Made by a program: the position numbers and the translations under genes. The notes below the pieces were generated by a model that searched no databases, was not told where the DNA came from, and was given only the letters and a program-made list of their open reading frames with translations. Shown piece after piece: positions 1 through 5,666 of a DNA stretch of 8,010 nt. Each line of letters begins with the position of its first letter. Positions within the stretch are counted from its first letter, which is position 1. This DNA is from Actinomycetes bacterium (GTDB lineage: Bacteria; Actinomycetota; Acidimicrobiia; Acidimicrobiales; Acidimicrobiaceae): NCBI GenBank assembly GCA_021819725.1, contig JAKAQR010000086.1, forward strand, positions 1-8,010. The letters run 5' to 3'.

Positions 1-104
1 GCGACTGGAGCGCCGAAGTCGAGCGTCACAGGCGCGTCATCGAGGCCCTTACTCGCCATATCAACCAACTCGAGAATTTGCCCACCTCAGAGACCTCTTC
101 GTAG
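1..104 (+). CDS. C-terminal end of an unidentified protein (5' end outside window)
   Basis: The frame starting at base 3 is open from the window edge to a TAG at 102-104 and encodes 33 residues. It is the most protein-like of the three + frames: charged and probably helical, with a segment around VERHRRVIEALTRHINQLE that could be the last helix of a regulator or a coiled coil. The other two + frames also reach stops shortly afterwards but give less natural sequences. Too little remains to assign a family. A helix of this kind ends several transcription factor families, but that is only a guess. The gene is separated from the pxp operon by about 230 bases. Confidence 0.5.
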   Translation, partial: DWSAEVERHRRVIEALTRHINQLENLPTSETSS

Positions 105-115
105 TACGGCACCTA

Positions 116-125
116 TAACCGGTTA
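116..125. repeat. 10-bp perfect palindrome TAACCGGTTA
   Basis: TAACCGGTTA is a perfect palindrome lying 11 bases after the stop of the upstream gene. It has no T tract, so it does not look like a terminator. It could be a binding site for a dimeric regulator, but no second copy with the same flanks was found in the window. Confidence 0.3.
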
Positions 126-206
126 ATCGAAAAGACCTATTTGACTCTGGGGTAGTTACCGATGCTCCTTGCCCATCAGAGCCATCACATTATCAAGAGG
201 CAAGCC

Positions 207-338
207 ATGACCGCACGAACCTACTCATGCCCCACCGCTGACCTCGCCCCGCTCCCTACGGGTCCTCGTGGATCGCAAAACTCGCCAGGTGAAAGTGTAC
301 CCTCAAAATCCAATCCCGATAGGATTCTCAGTTGGTGA
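207..338 (+). CDS. Possible 43-residue small protein or leader peptide upstream of pxpB
   Basis: ATG at 207 is preceded by AAGAGG (195-200) with a 6-base spacer, one of the best ribosome binding sites in the window. The frame runs 43 codons to a TGA at 336-338. That stop overlaps the GTG start codon of pxpB (335-337) in a GTGA arrangement, typical of translationally coupled genes. The product is rich in Pro, Ser and Gly (it begins MTARTYSCPTADLAP) and shows no membrane segment, signal peptide or known motif. It may be a real small protein, a leader peptide that couples ribosomes onto pxpB, or a chance frame. The pxpB promoter candidate at 320-325 lies inside it; if that promoter is the main one, the small frame is not needed for pxpB expression. 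Confidence 0.35.
   Translation: MTARTYSCPTADLAPLPTGPRGSQNSPGESVPSKSNPDRILSW
320..325 (+). promoter_or_regulatory. Candidate -10 box (TAGGAT) of the pxpBCA operon
   Basis: TAGGAT is followed by six bases and then TTG (332), or nine bases and then GTG (335). This is close to the spacing of the other leaderless-type promoters in the window. No clear -35 element is present. The AGGA inside the box could instead act as a weak ribosome binding site for GTG 335. Confidence 0.35.
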
Positions 339-952
339 AGATCCTTCCGGTTGGCGAGCGCGCGCTTCTCATCGAGCTTGAAGATTTAGAGTCCGTGCTC
401 GGGCTCTACGCTGAGATCGAACAACGCCGCAAAGGCGGGTGGCATCATGACATCGTCGACGTTGTGCCTGCAGCGCGAACCATACTTCTCGACGGCATCA
501 GTGATCCAGACGCCGCTGCGACGGAGCTGACAGGCTGGAAGCGCTTTCGAGCCTTCCCAACTGAGGGTCCTCTCGTAGAGTTAGAGACAATCTACGACGG
601 CGATGACCTCCACAACGTCGCTAAGATTTGCAACCTATCGCCGTCCGAGCTGATTGCGGCGCATGGTGGGGTCACCTTTATGAGTGCTTTCTGTGGATTC
701 TCACCTGGATTCACGTATCTCTCGGGACTCCCGGACGAGCTCCAAGTCCCAAGGCTAAACAACCCCAGGCCATCGGTGCCAGCCGGCGCAGTGGCTCTAG
801 CCGATGAGTTCTGCGCCGTGTATCCCCGGTCCTCTCCAGGGGGTTGGCAGATCATAGGACACACTGAAACCTCAGTGTGGGATTCGTCGAAGGATCCGCC
901 GACACTGCTCCAGCCCGGCACCCGAGTACGCTTTGTCCGAGCAACGAGTTGA
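335..952 (+). CDS. pxpB: 5-oxoprolinase subunit PxpB (KipI family)
   Basis: One of two subunits that pair with PxpA to form the cytoplasmic ATP-dependent 5-oxoprolinase, which opens 5-oxoproline to glutamate. The carboxyltransferase subdomain C/D (KipI) signature is clear: GFSPGFTYLSGLP at about residues 121-133, then a PR..VPAGAVALADEFCAVYP stretch, then SPGGWQIIGHT near 167-177, and the closing QPGTRVRFV. The product is 205 residues, slightly shorter than the 218-residue E. coli PxpB as I recall it. GTG at 335 is preferred because it overlaps the stop of the small upstream frame (GTGA); TTG at 332 is also possible and adds one residue. The gene opens the pxpB-pxpC-pxpA operon, and the pxpC start follows four bases after its stop. 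In Bacillus the homologue KipI was described as a sporulation kinase inhibitor, but the context here favours the metabolic role. Confidence 0.93.
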   Translation: MKILPVGERALLIELEDLESVLGLYAEIEQRRKGGWHHDIVDVVPAARTILLDGISDPDAAATELTGWKRFRAFPTEGPLVELETIYDGDDLHNVAKICNLSPSELIAAHGGVTFMSAFCGFSPGFTYLSGLPDELQVPRLNNPRPSVPAGAVALADEFCAVYPRSSPGGWQIIGHTETSVWDSSKDPPTLLQPGTRVRFVRATS

Positions 953-956
953 CCTT

Positions 957-1820
957 ATGAGAGAGATTCTTGTGCTCAGATCAGGACCACTCACGACGAT
1001 CCAGGATCTCGGACGCAGTGGTCTGGCGCATCTCGGAGTTCCACCGAGTGGTGCCCTGGATCGGCCAGCCCTCTTGCTGGGAAACCGACTGGTGGGAAAC
1101 CCAAATGACGCCGCGGTCCTTGAGGTCACCTTCTCGTCGTTCAGCTTCCGGGCCCTGACCGACTGTGTAGTAGCCGTCACCGGCGCGAGAGTACAGCTCT
1201 CGCTCGATGAAAGACAGGAAGCGTGGGCGATGCCCATCGTGATGCGTCGGGAGCAGGTACTCGAGTTCAGCCCACCAACGGCTGGGGTAAGGACGTACGT
1301 CGCATTCAACGGTGGTATCGAGATGAGTTCCGATCTCGGGAGCCGATCCACCGACCTGCTCTCGAGTTTGGGGCCAGAGCCCGTCAGAGATGGCCAGGTG
1401 CTGGCTCTCGGAGAGTCCTTCGGCGTGGCACCGCTGGTCGACTTTGCACCATATCCCGAGCCAACTGACCAGATCCGGTTAAACTTGCGCCTCGGGCCGA
1501 GGGAGAACTACTTCACCGAGTCGGCTCTTGTGGATCTCGCCACCAAGTCATGGCAGGTGTCTTCGATGAGTAACCGCATAGCGCTCCGACTTGAGGGGCC
1601 ACACCTGACCAGGCGAGACCAAAGAGAACTCAAAAGTGAGGGGATAGTAACCGGATCGGTGCAGGTCCCCCACGACGGACTCCCGCTCATCTTCCTCGCC
1701 GATCATCCGACCACTGCCGGGTACCCCGTCATCGGAGTCGTTGGTCCTGACGACGTTGCCGCTTGTGCTCAGGCTGCACCGGGCACACGAGTCTCATTCC
1801 AGGTGATCCCAGAACGCTGA
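957..1820 (+). CDS. pxpC: 5-oxoprolinase subunit PxpC (KipA family)
   Basis: Partner of PxpB in the ATP-dependent 5-oxoprolinase (carboxyltransferase subdomain A/B family). Family landmarks are in order: GPLTTIQDLGRSG at residues 10-22, GVPPSGALDRPA near 27-38, N.NDAAVLEVT near 48-58, YVAFNGGIEMSSDLGSRSTD at 114-133, the LGPRENYF segment near 179-186, SNRIALRLEG near 205-214, SVQVPHDGLPLIFLADHPT near 234-252, and a closing APGTRVSFQV. The length is 287 residues, a little below the usual ~310. ATG at 957 is chosen because the family starts just before this conserved segment and the ATG lies four bases after the pxpB stop. An in-frame TTG at 933 would overlap pxpB and add eight unconserved residues. 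There is no obvious ribosome binding site, so translation probably depends on coupling to pxpB. Confidence 0.93.
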   Translation: MREILVLRSGPLTTIQDLGRSGLAHLGVPPSGALDRPALLLGNRLVGNPNDAAVLEVTFSSFSFRALTDCVVAVTGARVQLSLDERQEAWAMPIVMRREQVLEFSPPTAGVRTYVAFNGGIEMSSDLGSRSTDLLSSLGPEPVRDGQVLALGESFGVAPLVDFAPYPEPTDQIRLNLRLGPRENYFTESALVDLATKSWQVSSMSNRIALRLEGPHLTRRDQRELKSEGIVTGSVQVPHDGLPLIFLADHPTTAGYPVIGVVGPDDVAACAQAAPGTRVSFQVIPER

Positions 1821-1857
1821 TTATTGTCGCTCTCACGGCAGAACAAGGGTGATTAGA

Positions 1858-2667
1858 ATGTCCCCAACGCTTGGCGCAGGAGCAACTCGGACCGTGGGCA
1901 CACCAAAAATTGATCTCAACAGCGACCTTGGCGAAGGCTCGACTATGGCACAAATGGCGAGAGATCGAGCGATACTGAGCGTGGTTTCGAGTGCGAACAT
2001 CGCCTGCGGATTCCATGCAGGCGACACCGAGACCATGAGCGAAACCGTTCGAAACGCTTCCGAGTACGGCGTCACGGTGGGAGCCCACGTCTCCTATTAC
2101 GACCGTGAGGGATTCGGCCGAAGAGAGCTCAATATCTCCACGGCGAAACTCAAGAGTGATCTTGCGTACCAGATCGGCGCGCTCAAGGCAATAACGACGT
2201 TGAACGGGACAACCGTCTCCTACATCAAGCCTCACGGTGCGCTCTACAACCGCATCGCTTATGACGATACTCAGGCCCGTGCGGTGGTGGAGACCATCGC
2301 CACCATCGACTCTCGGCTCGTGCTGCTCACGCTTCCAGGCTCTGTGGCAATGCAGGTCGCGCAAGAACTCGGTATTTGCGCTATCGCTGAAGGCTTCGCA
2401 GACCGAGCCTACACCGACGATGGGCGACTGGTACCCCGCACCATTCCTGGGTCCGTGATTACTGACCCGGATGAGGTCGTCCAGAGGGCGCTGCAAATGG
2501 CACGAGATGGTACGGTCACCAGCAGCGACGGCAAGGTGCTCAGGCTTGATGCGCGCTCGATCTGCCTGCACAGTGATACCGACGGTGCAGCCGCGCTGTC
2601 GCAACAGATCCGACTAGCCCTTGAGTTCGCAGGCATCACAGTTACATCATTTATCCCAACCTGCTAA
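1858..2667 (+). CDS. pxpA: 5-oxoprolinase subunit PxpA (LamB/YcsF family)
   Basis: Subunit A of the ATP-dependent 5-oxoprolinase, which works with PxpB and PxpC to hydrolyse 5-oxoproline to glutamate. Conserved blocks are DLNSDLGEG (residues 19-27), SANIACGFHAGDTETM (45-60), GAH..YYDREGFGRR (76-89), KPHGALYN (124-131), AEGFADRAYTDDGRLVPR (178-194) and CLHSDTDGA (236-244). ATG at 1858 is chosen because AAGGG (1845-1849) precedes it by eight bases; GTG at 1849 is an alternative. The protein has 269 residues, with about 14 residues before the core that the E. coli protein (about 244) lacks. Ser replaces the usual Cys in the DLNCDLGEG block, and the usual GAHPSYPD block reads GAHVSYYD. The gene is 37 bases after pxpC and ends the operon. 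Confidence 0.94.
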   Translation: MSPTLGAGATRTVGTPKIDLNSDLGEGSTMAQMARDRAILSVVSSANIACGFHAGDTETMSETVRNASEYGVTVGAHVSYYDREGFGRRELNISTAKLKSDLAYQIGALKAITTLNGTTVSYIKPHGALYNRIAYDDTQARAVVETIATIDSRLVLLTLPGSVAMQVAQELGICAIAEGFADRAYTDDGRLVPRTIPGSVITDPDEVVQRALQMARDGTVTSSDGKVLRLDARSICLHSDTDGAAALSQQIRLALEFAGITVTSFIPTC

Positions 2668-2862
2668 GCCCCTACAAATTCTGAGGCGCAAGCCACACCG
2701 TCCGTGGCCAAGTACGGGCAGAGGTCTCTTCGTGGAACTTGTACCACCAGGCCGAGCTCAGACGGCTTGCGATATGGGCATCGCCACATCTGACATGGGC
2801 TGCGCAAGATTGTGCTGTTGAGGGTGGGGTATTGCAGTAATCGAAGGGTGTAGAATCAGCCC
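2668..2862 (+). other. Intergenic region between pxpA and the J-domain gene
   Basis: No gene is visible. It holds several modest repeats: GCCAC/GTGGC arms (2692-2696, 2704-2708) with a 7-base loop, GCGAT/ATCGC arms (2769-2773, 2780-2784) with a 6-base loop, and CTTGCG/CGCAAG arms (2766-2771, 2803-2808) that enclose the latter. The nonamer GA(T/C)ATGGGC occurs twice (2771-2779, 2792-2800), 21 bases apart. None is followed by a T tract, so none is a convincing intrinsic terminator. The 21-base spacing, about two helical turns, could suit a regulator. Confidence 0.35.
2851..2856 (+). promoter_or_regulatory. Candidate -10 box (TAGAAT) for a leaderless J-domain mRNA
   Basis: TAGAAT is followed by exactly six bases and then the ATG at 2863, so transcription would start at or next to the A of the start codon. 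AAGGG at 2844-2848 is 14 bases from the ATG, too far to be a good ribosome binding site. No clear -35 element is present. The 11-mer TAGAATCAGCC recurs in front of the DUF6314 gene (7222-7232). Confidence 0.5.
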
Positions 2863-3507
2863 ATGGCGCAGGCGGGCGACAGAACTTACTACGAGATTCT
2901 CGGCGTCGCCCCTGACGCAACACCACAAGAGATCCGATCTGCCTACCGGCGCCTGGCAAAACAAGTGCACCCTGACCAGGGCGGTTCGGCAGCAATCTTT
3001 CAGTTCATCAGCGATGCATATGCCACCCTCTCTGACCCCTCAGCACGTCAAGCCTATGACGCTACGCTTGGCATCTCGAATCGCCAGCGGCGACAAGAGT
3101 ACCGATCGGCTCACGCCAATCCGAGAAATACGCGCCGGAAGGACCAGCCAGAGACTGGACGAAATCCGCTCGGGTCACGTCTCCTCGCTGACAGGCCAGC
3201 CGAGCTTCTGTTCGGTGTAGGTCTGGTGCTCCTGCTTGCTCCCCTGCCGCCAAGCGTGCTGGGCTACCTCGGCCTCTTCGTAATCGTCCTTGGGGCCATG
3301 GCGTTGATCGGTGAACTACGCCTTCGACGGCAGCGTCGAGAGCTTGAGGCTTCTGGCAACTACTCACCCCTAACCGGTGGGTCACTCCTGAGAGCAGAGT
3401 TATCCCTTGGGGTACCCGCGGCTGCATTTGCCTTGCTTGCCACGATGAGACTTCTTGCACGGGTTGTGGATGCGCTCTTTATCGCGAAGCCACCTCGAAA
3501 ACGCTGA
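2863..3507 (+). CDS. Membrane-anchored J-domain (DnaJ-like) protein
   Basis: An N-terminal J domain (residues 8-70) begins TYYEILGVAPDAT, carries the invariant HPD triad at 36-38, and ends with FQFISDAYATLSDPSARQAYD. J domains stimulate the ATPase of DnaK-type Hsp70 chaperones. A basic, polar linker follows (71-112, rich in Arg, Asn and Gln). Then come about three hydrophobic segments, near 113-129, 131-151 and 178-198, and the protein ends in a basic PPRKR tail. There is no Gly/Phe region, zinc-binding domain or substrate-binding C-terminal domain, so this is a type III J protein rather than DnaJ or CbpA. It probably recruits cytoplasmic DnaK to the membrane, but its client is unknown. Total length is 214 residues. 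ATG at 2863 is supported by the -10 box six bases upstream. It stands alone, with 195 bases before it and 375 after. Confidence 0.88.
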   Translation: MAQAGDRTYYEILGVAPDATPQEIRSAYRRLAKQVHPDQGGSAAIFQFISDAYATLSDPSARQAYDATLGISNRQRRQEYRSAHANPRNTRRKDQPETGRNPLGSRLLADRPAELLFGVGLVLLLAPLPPSVLGYLGLFVIVLGAMALIGELRLRRQRRELEASGNYSPLTGGSLLRAELSLGVPAAAFALLATMRLLARVVDALFIAKPPRKR

Positions 3508-3562
3508 TGCCCCGGTGCTTGGGTAATCCTCGCCATCGTGGTCCAGGCATCCACCAGATCGA

Positions 3563-3602
3563 CATCGGTACATGTTCGAAACATCCACGCGAACGACCGA
3601 TG
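3563..3602. repeat. Nested 7+5 bp inverted repeat (hairpin)
   Basis: Outer arms CATCGGT (3563-3569) and ACCGATG (3596-3602) enclose inner arms GTTCG (3574-3578) and CGAAC (3590-3594), with an 11-base loop. Both stems are perfect and form one 40-base hairpin with a small asymmetric internal loop. There is no T tract after it on the + strand. It begins about 55 bases after the stop of the J-domain gene. Confidence 0.5.
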
Positions 3603-3619
3603 CCGCAGGAGCAATACTA

Positions 3620-3670
3620 GCCGCATTTTCTACGGGTAATAAGCTCTTTCACCGCAACTGAAAATGCGGC
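3620..3670. repeat. 11-bp perfect inverted repeat with 29-base loop
   Basis: GCCGCATTTTC (3620-3630) is exactly complementary to GAAAATGCGGC (3660-3670). The left arm ends in TTTTC inside the stem and no U run follows the right arm, so a standard intrinsic terminator is unlikely. The right arm runs into a second palindrome, GGCAGCTGCC (3668-3677). It could be a structured RNA, a site-specific recombination or protein-binding site, or the ends of a tiny element remnant. Confidence 0.55.
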
Positions 3671-3780
3671 AGCTGCCATCCTCGTGCAGGTCAGTGTCGG
3701 TAACCAATCAAGTCGATAGTGTCGGGAACGCCTCTCGCAACTCCTTGGGCCTACACAGCACACCCCGACATCGCACCTGC

Positions 3781-3810
3781 TTGACAGACTCGGCTGCGAC
3801 ATATCGCAGC
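3781..3810 (+). promoter_or_regulatory. TTGACA followed by a perfect hairpin/operator-like palindrome
   Basis: A consensus -35 hexamer TTGACA (3781-3786) is followed six bases later by GCTGCGA-CATA-TCGCAGC (3793-3810), a 7-bp perfect inverted repeat with a 4-base centre. ACCTGC (3775-3780) and GCAGGT (3809-3814) form alternative arms around it. No good -10 box lies at the right distance, so a promoter here is doubtful. The palindrome has the form of a dimer operator and lies about 70 bases upstream of the lipoprotein's proposed start. Confidence 0.35.
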
Positions 3811-3870
3811 AGGTCGCCAAGCCTCCCACACGCTGTTTGATGTGTCATAGGTAGTAGAACGCCTTCAATC

Positions 3871-3876
3871 TAGACT
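3871..3876 (+). promoter_or_regulatory. Candidate -10 box (TAGACT) for a leaderless lipoprotein mRNA
   Basis: TAGACT is followed by exactly six bases and then the GTG at 3883, the same layout as in front of the J-domain gene. There is no Shine-Dalgarno sequence near the start, and no clear -35 element 16-18 bases upstream. Confidence 0.45.
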
Positions 3877-3882
3877 GACGCT

Positions 3883-5178
3883 GTGCTATGGCGACGACAT
3901 TATCGATCGGCCCAATGGTCACTTGTGATACTTAGCTCGCTGTTGCTTGGCGCCTGCGGATCTCGGGTCACCGATGTCCCCGCATCGTCGGACACTTCGA
4001 AACCTGCCGACACGTCATCACCGACGCCAGATCGAGTGGCTGGTTCAACATCAACGGTAATCGGACAGGCAACGGCGGGAATCTCACCAACCTTCCATGC
4101 TGACCAGGCACTCACCACAACCGATGGTTCAGAGGTGATCGTCGTCGGACACGACCACTGCGGGAGTACTACCTGCAGCGCTATCGCGACCAGTCCGCTG
4201 AGCTCATCACTCGCTACCACTCGATGGCAGACCATCACACTACCGAATATCGGTTACCAAAGGGTTCATGGAGCTACCATTCTCTCGAACTTTGCGTTCG
4301 CTAATGACCATGATGGCTTTGCCCTGTACACTCGCTACGCACACAGCTCCATCGCTACCCGGCTCTTCGCCACCACTGATGGTGGGATTCGATGGCATCT
4401 GATCGCAGACCCACCTCAGCTGTCCTTGGAGGCGACCTTCACATCGCACGCACTCGTCAGTCTCACTGGCAATTGCTCTGACCGTGAAGGAGCCCTAGCC
4501 TGCTCCCGTTATGAGCTCATGCGTATTTCTCTCTCGACCGACCAGAGAGAGTTGAATCCGCTACCTGTGCCTACGCAACCCTATCCTTTTCTCGAACAGC
4601 CATCGCTCGCTGCCCAAGGATCGACCGTAGCGGTCCTCGCAGACCCAACGGGGCCGAGAACTGCCTATCCGCGTCTTTACCTGAGTAAGCATGGCGACGC
4701 GCCGTATGCCGACCTCGTTCGACCCGCACTTGTCGGGGTCACCGCCTGCACGCTCGTAATTCGCAAACCTGCGCTATGGGCAACGTGCCCCACCGGGATG
4801 ATGATCAGCGACCTCCACGCCGCAACCCTGACCGGCACGTTCACTCAGTTCTGGGAGCGATCGGGAACATTTGGTGACGACTCCCTCGCACCGATCAGTG
4901 CTGAGGATGCCTATCGACTTGTCACCAACCAGAGCGAAACGAGCGCAGCGCTTCAGCTCACCACCAACGGCGGACGCCAGTTCCACACCGTTGCTGCGGT
5001 CAACCCTCCCCAATTTGCGATCGGAGGATCCTCACTCTGCTTTGTATCGCTCCGCGCTGGTTTTCTTACTGTCCAATCGTTCACAGGACATCGCCTGAGT
5101 CCGACGTTGTGGGGGACGACGACGGCCGGTCAAAGCTGGACCAAGATCTTCCCTCCGCCTGGCGGGCAGGCAAGCTGA
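3883..5178 (+). CDS. Secreted lipoprotein with beta-propeller-like (Asp-box/BNR) repeats
   Basis: The first 25 residues form a lipoprotein signal: basic n-region WRRHYRSAQ, hydrophobic core, and lipobox LLGAC with the acylated cysteine at 25. A Ser/Thr/Pro-rich linker follows to about residue 60. The remaining ~370 residues are beta-rich, with three Asp-box-like turns: TTDGGIRW (164-171), TTNGGRQF (360-367) and the degenerate TTTAGQSW (412-419). These motifs mark sialidase/BNR and photosystem-stability-like propellers. Close cysteine pairs (93/98, 198/207, 289/302) would fit disulfides in an extracytoplasmic protein. No sialidase catalytic residues can be assigned, so a binding or structural role on the outer face of the membrane is more likely than an enzyme. 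GTG at 3883 is chosen because it gives a complete signal peptide and lies six bases after the TAGACT box. The gene stands alone, with 596 bases after it before the transporter. Confidence 0.78.
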   Translation: MLWRRHYRSAQWSLVILSSLLLGACGSRVTDVPASSDTSKPADTSSPTPDRVAGSTSTVIGQATAGISPTFHADQALTTTDGSEVIVVGHDHCGSTTCSAIATSPLSSSLATTRWQTITLPNIGYQRVHGATILSNFAFANDHDGFALYTRYAHSSIATRLFATTDGGIRWHLIADPPQLSLEATFTSHALVSLTGNCSDREGALACSRYELMRISLSTDQRELNPLPVPTQPYPFLEQPSLAAQGSTVAVLADPTGPRTAYPRLYLSKHGDAPYADLVRPALVGVTACTLVIRKPALWATCPTGMMISDLHAATLTGTFTQFWERSGTFGDDSLAPISAEDAYRLVTNQSETSAALQLTTNGGRQFHTVAAVNPPQFAIGGSSLCFVSLRAGFLTVQSFTGHRLSPTLWGTTTAGQSWTKIFPPPGGQAS

Positions 5179-5182
5179 ACCT

Positions 5183-5205
5183 CGCCTGCTTCTTTGGGGA
5201 AGGCG
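5183..5205 (+). terminator. Weak hairpin after the lipoprotein gene
   Basis: CGCCT (5183-5187) can pair with AGGCG (5201-5205) five bases after the lipoprotein stop, and CTTC/GAAG offers an alternative inner stem. No T tract follows, so this is only a possible terminator. Confidence 0.25.
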
Positions 5206-5228
5206 CACCGCTATCGAGAAGATTGCGT

Positions 5229-5250
5229 CAGGCGAATGCCGCATCACCTG
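5229..5250. repeat. Imperfect inverted repeat between convergent genes
   Basis: CAGG (5229-5232) and CCTG (5247-5250) flank ATGC (5236-5239) and GCAT (5241-5244), with small unpaired stretches. It lies between the end of the lipoprotein gene and the end of the - strand interrupted frame. A two-way stop structure is possible, but T runs are lacking. Confidence 0.25.
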
Positions 5251-5321
5251 CGACGGCTATCGCTCGCCTCCAGCATGTGGCTTGACCAGAACTTGCGGGG
5301 ACGCCGAACCCAAACGGGAGA

Positions 5322-5666
5322 TCATTCGACGCTTGAAAAGGTGCTTCGCGGGAAAATTCCAAAGCGATTGCCGAACATATAATCTGGAGAGCCGTCCAAT
5401 GCGATCTGCTTTGACGTAGTCACCGCGGGCATCAGTGCAGCCCTGATGGTCTTCTCGCCTGCAATTTTGTACTTCGAACTTCTTGGATCGGTCGCCGTCA
5501 CTAGGAACATCTACTCGCACTCGTTCGTCTGCCCCTGCCGGAGGGTCGAAATGATAGCAAAGCTCCACGCTGTCCTGCCCTCGTTGGACGTACGATCGCC
5601 TGCTGTCAGCTTTGCGATAGCTCGAGCTGGCGTGTACTTCTTCGTCAACGTGAGCCTTTCCGCCAT
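5322..5666 (-). pseudogene. Protein-like frame interrupted by one in-frame TAG (decayed gene or two coupled small proteins)
   Basis: On the - strand, ATG at 5666 opens a 51-codon frame beginning MAERLTLTKKYTPARAIAKL. It ends at a TAG (5513-5511), which is followed at once by ATG (5510) in the same frame. That ATG starts 62 more codons, including IAGEKTIRAALMPAVTTSKQ and ending FGIFPRSTFSSVE, to TGA at 5322. Read through the TAG, the 113 residues look like one ordinary soluble protein, with normal Lys/Glu/Ala/Thr content and mostly G or C third bases in the first part. The other frames here look less natural. I do not recognise the family. It lies 108 bases downstream of the transporter on the same strand, so it may share its transcript. 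A point mutation to TAG, a sequencing error, or two genes joined by TAG-ATG reinitiation are all possible. There is no good ribosome binding site before ATG 5666; GAGGAG lies too far upstream. Confidence 0.45.
5378..5419 (+). other. TATAAT, GGAGAG and a six-codon frame
   Basis: A perfect TATAAT (5378-5383) is followed by GGAGAG (5386-5391), a 7-base spacer, ATG (5399), five more codons and a TAG (5417-5419). It has no matching -35 element, and it lies antisense to the interrupted frame at 5322-5666. The TATAAT and GGAGAG overlap in function, because a transcript from this box would start near or after the GGAGAG. Probably chance, but recorded because both signals are unusually good for this window. 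Confidence 0.2.

Larger units (their letters stand above)
3508..3882 (+). other. 375-base non-coding region rich in inverted repeats
   Basis: No convincing gene is seen in any frame. The stretch carries a nested hairpin (3563-3602), an 11-bp perfect inverted repeat (3620-3670), a 10-bp palindrome GGCAGCTGCC (3668-3677), two copies of AGTGTCGGNAAC (3693-3704, 3718-3729), TGTCGGG/CCCGACA arms (3720-3726, 3764-3770), and a 7-bp hairpin (3793-3810) beside a consensus TTGACA (3781-3786). This density of structure suggests regulation, or possibly a non-coding RNA. The sequence alone does not show which. Confidence 0.45.

Noticed and set aside
1854..1859. TAGAAT at the pxpA start as an internal promoter
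   Set aside because: It overlaps the start codon itself, so a transcript from it would begin inside the gene; AAGGG gives a normal translation signal within the operon.
1729..2604. Long - strand open frame of 291 residues
   Set aside because: It is wholly antisense to the clear pxpC end and pxpA, and its product is a Cys/His/Arg-rich sequence with no family features.
3620..3670. Inverted repeat read as ends of an insertion sequence
   Set aside because: Only 29 bases lie between the arms, there is no transposase, and no target-site duplication flanks the arms.
3617..3829. - strand frame of 70 residues in the inverted-repeat region
   Set aside because: Its sequence is Cys/Arg-rich, matches nothing I know, and spans the palindromes. 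Random open frame is more likely.
3888..3935. ATG at 3888 as the start of the gene after the TAGACT box
   Set aside because: It is out of frame with the lipoprotein and reaches a stop after about 15 codons; GTG 3883 gives a full lipoprotein signal.
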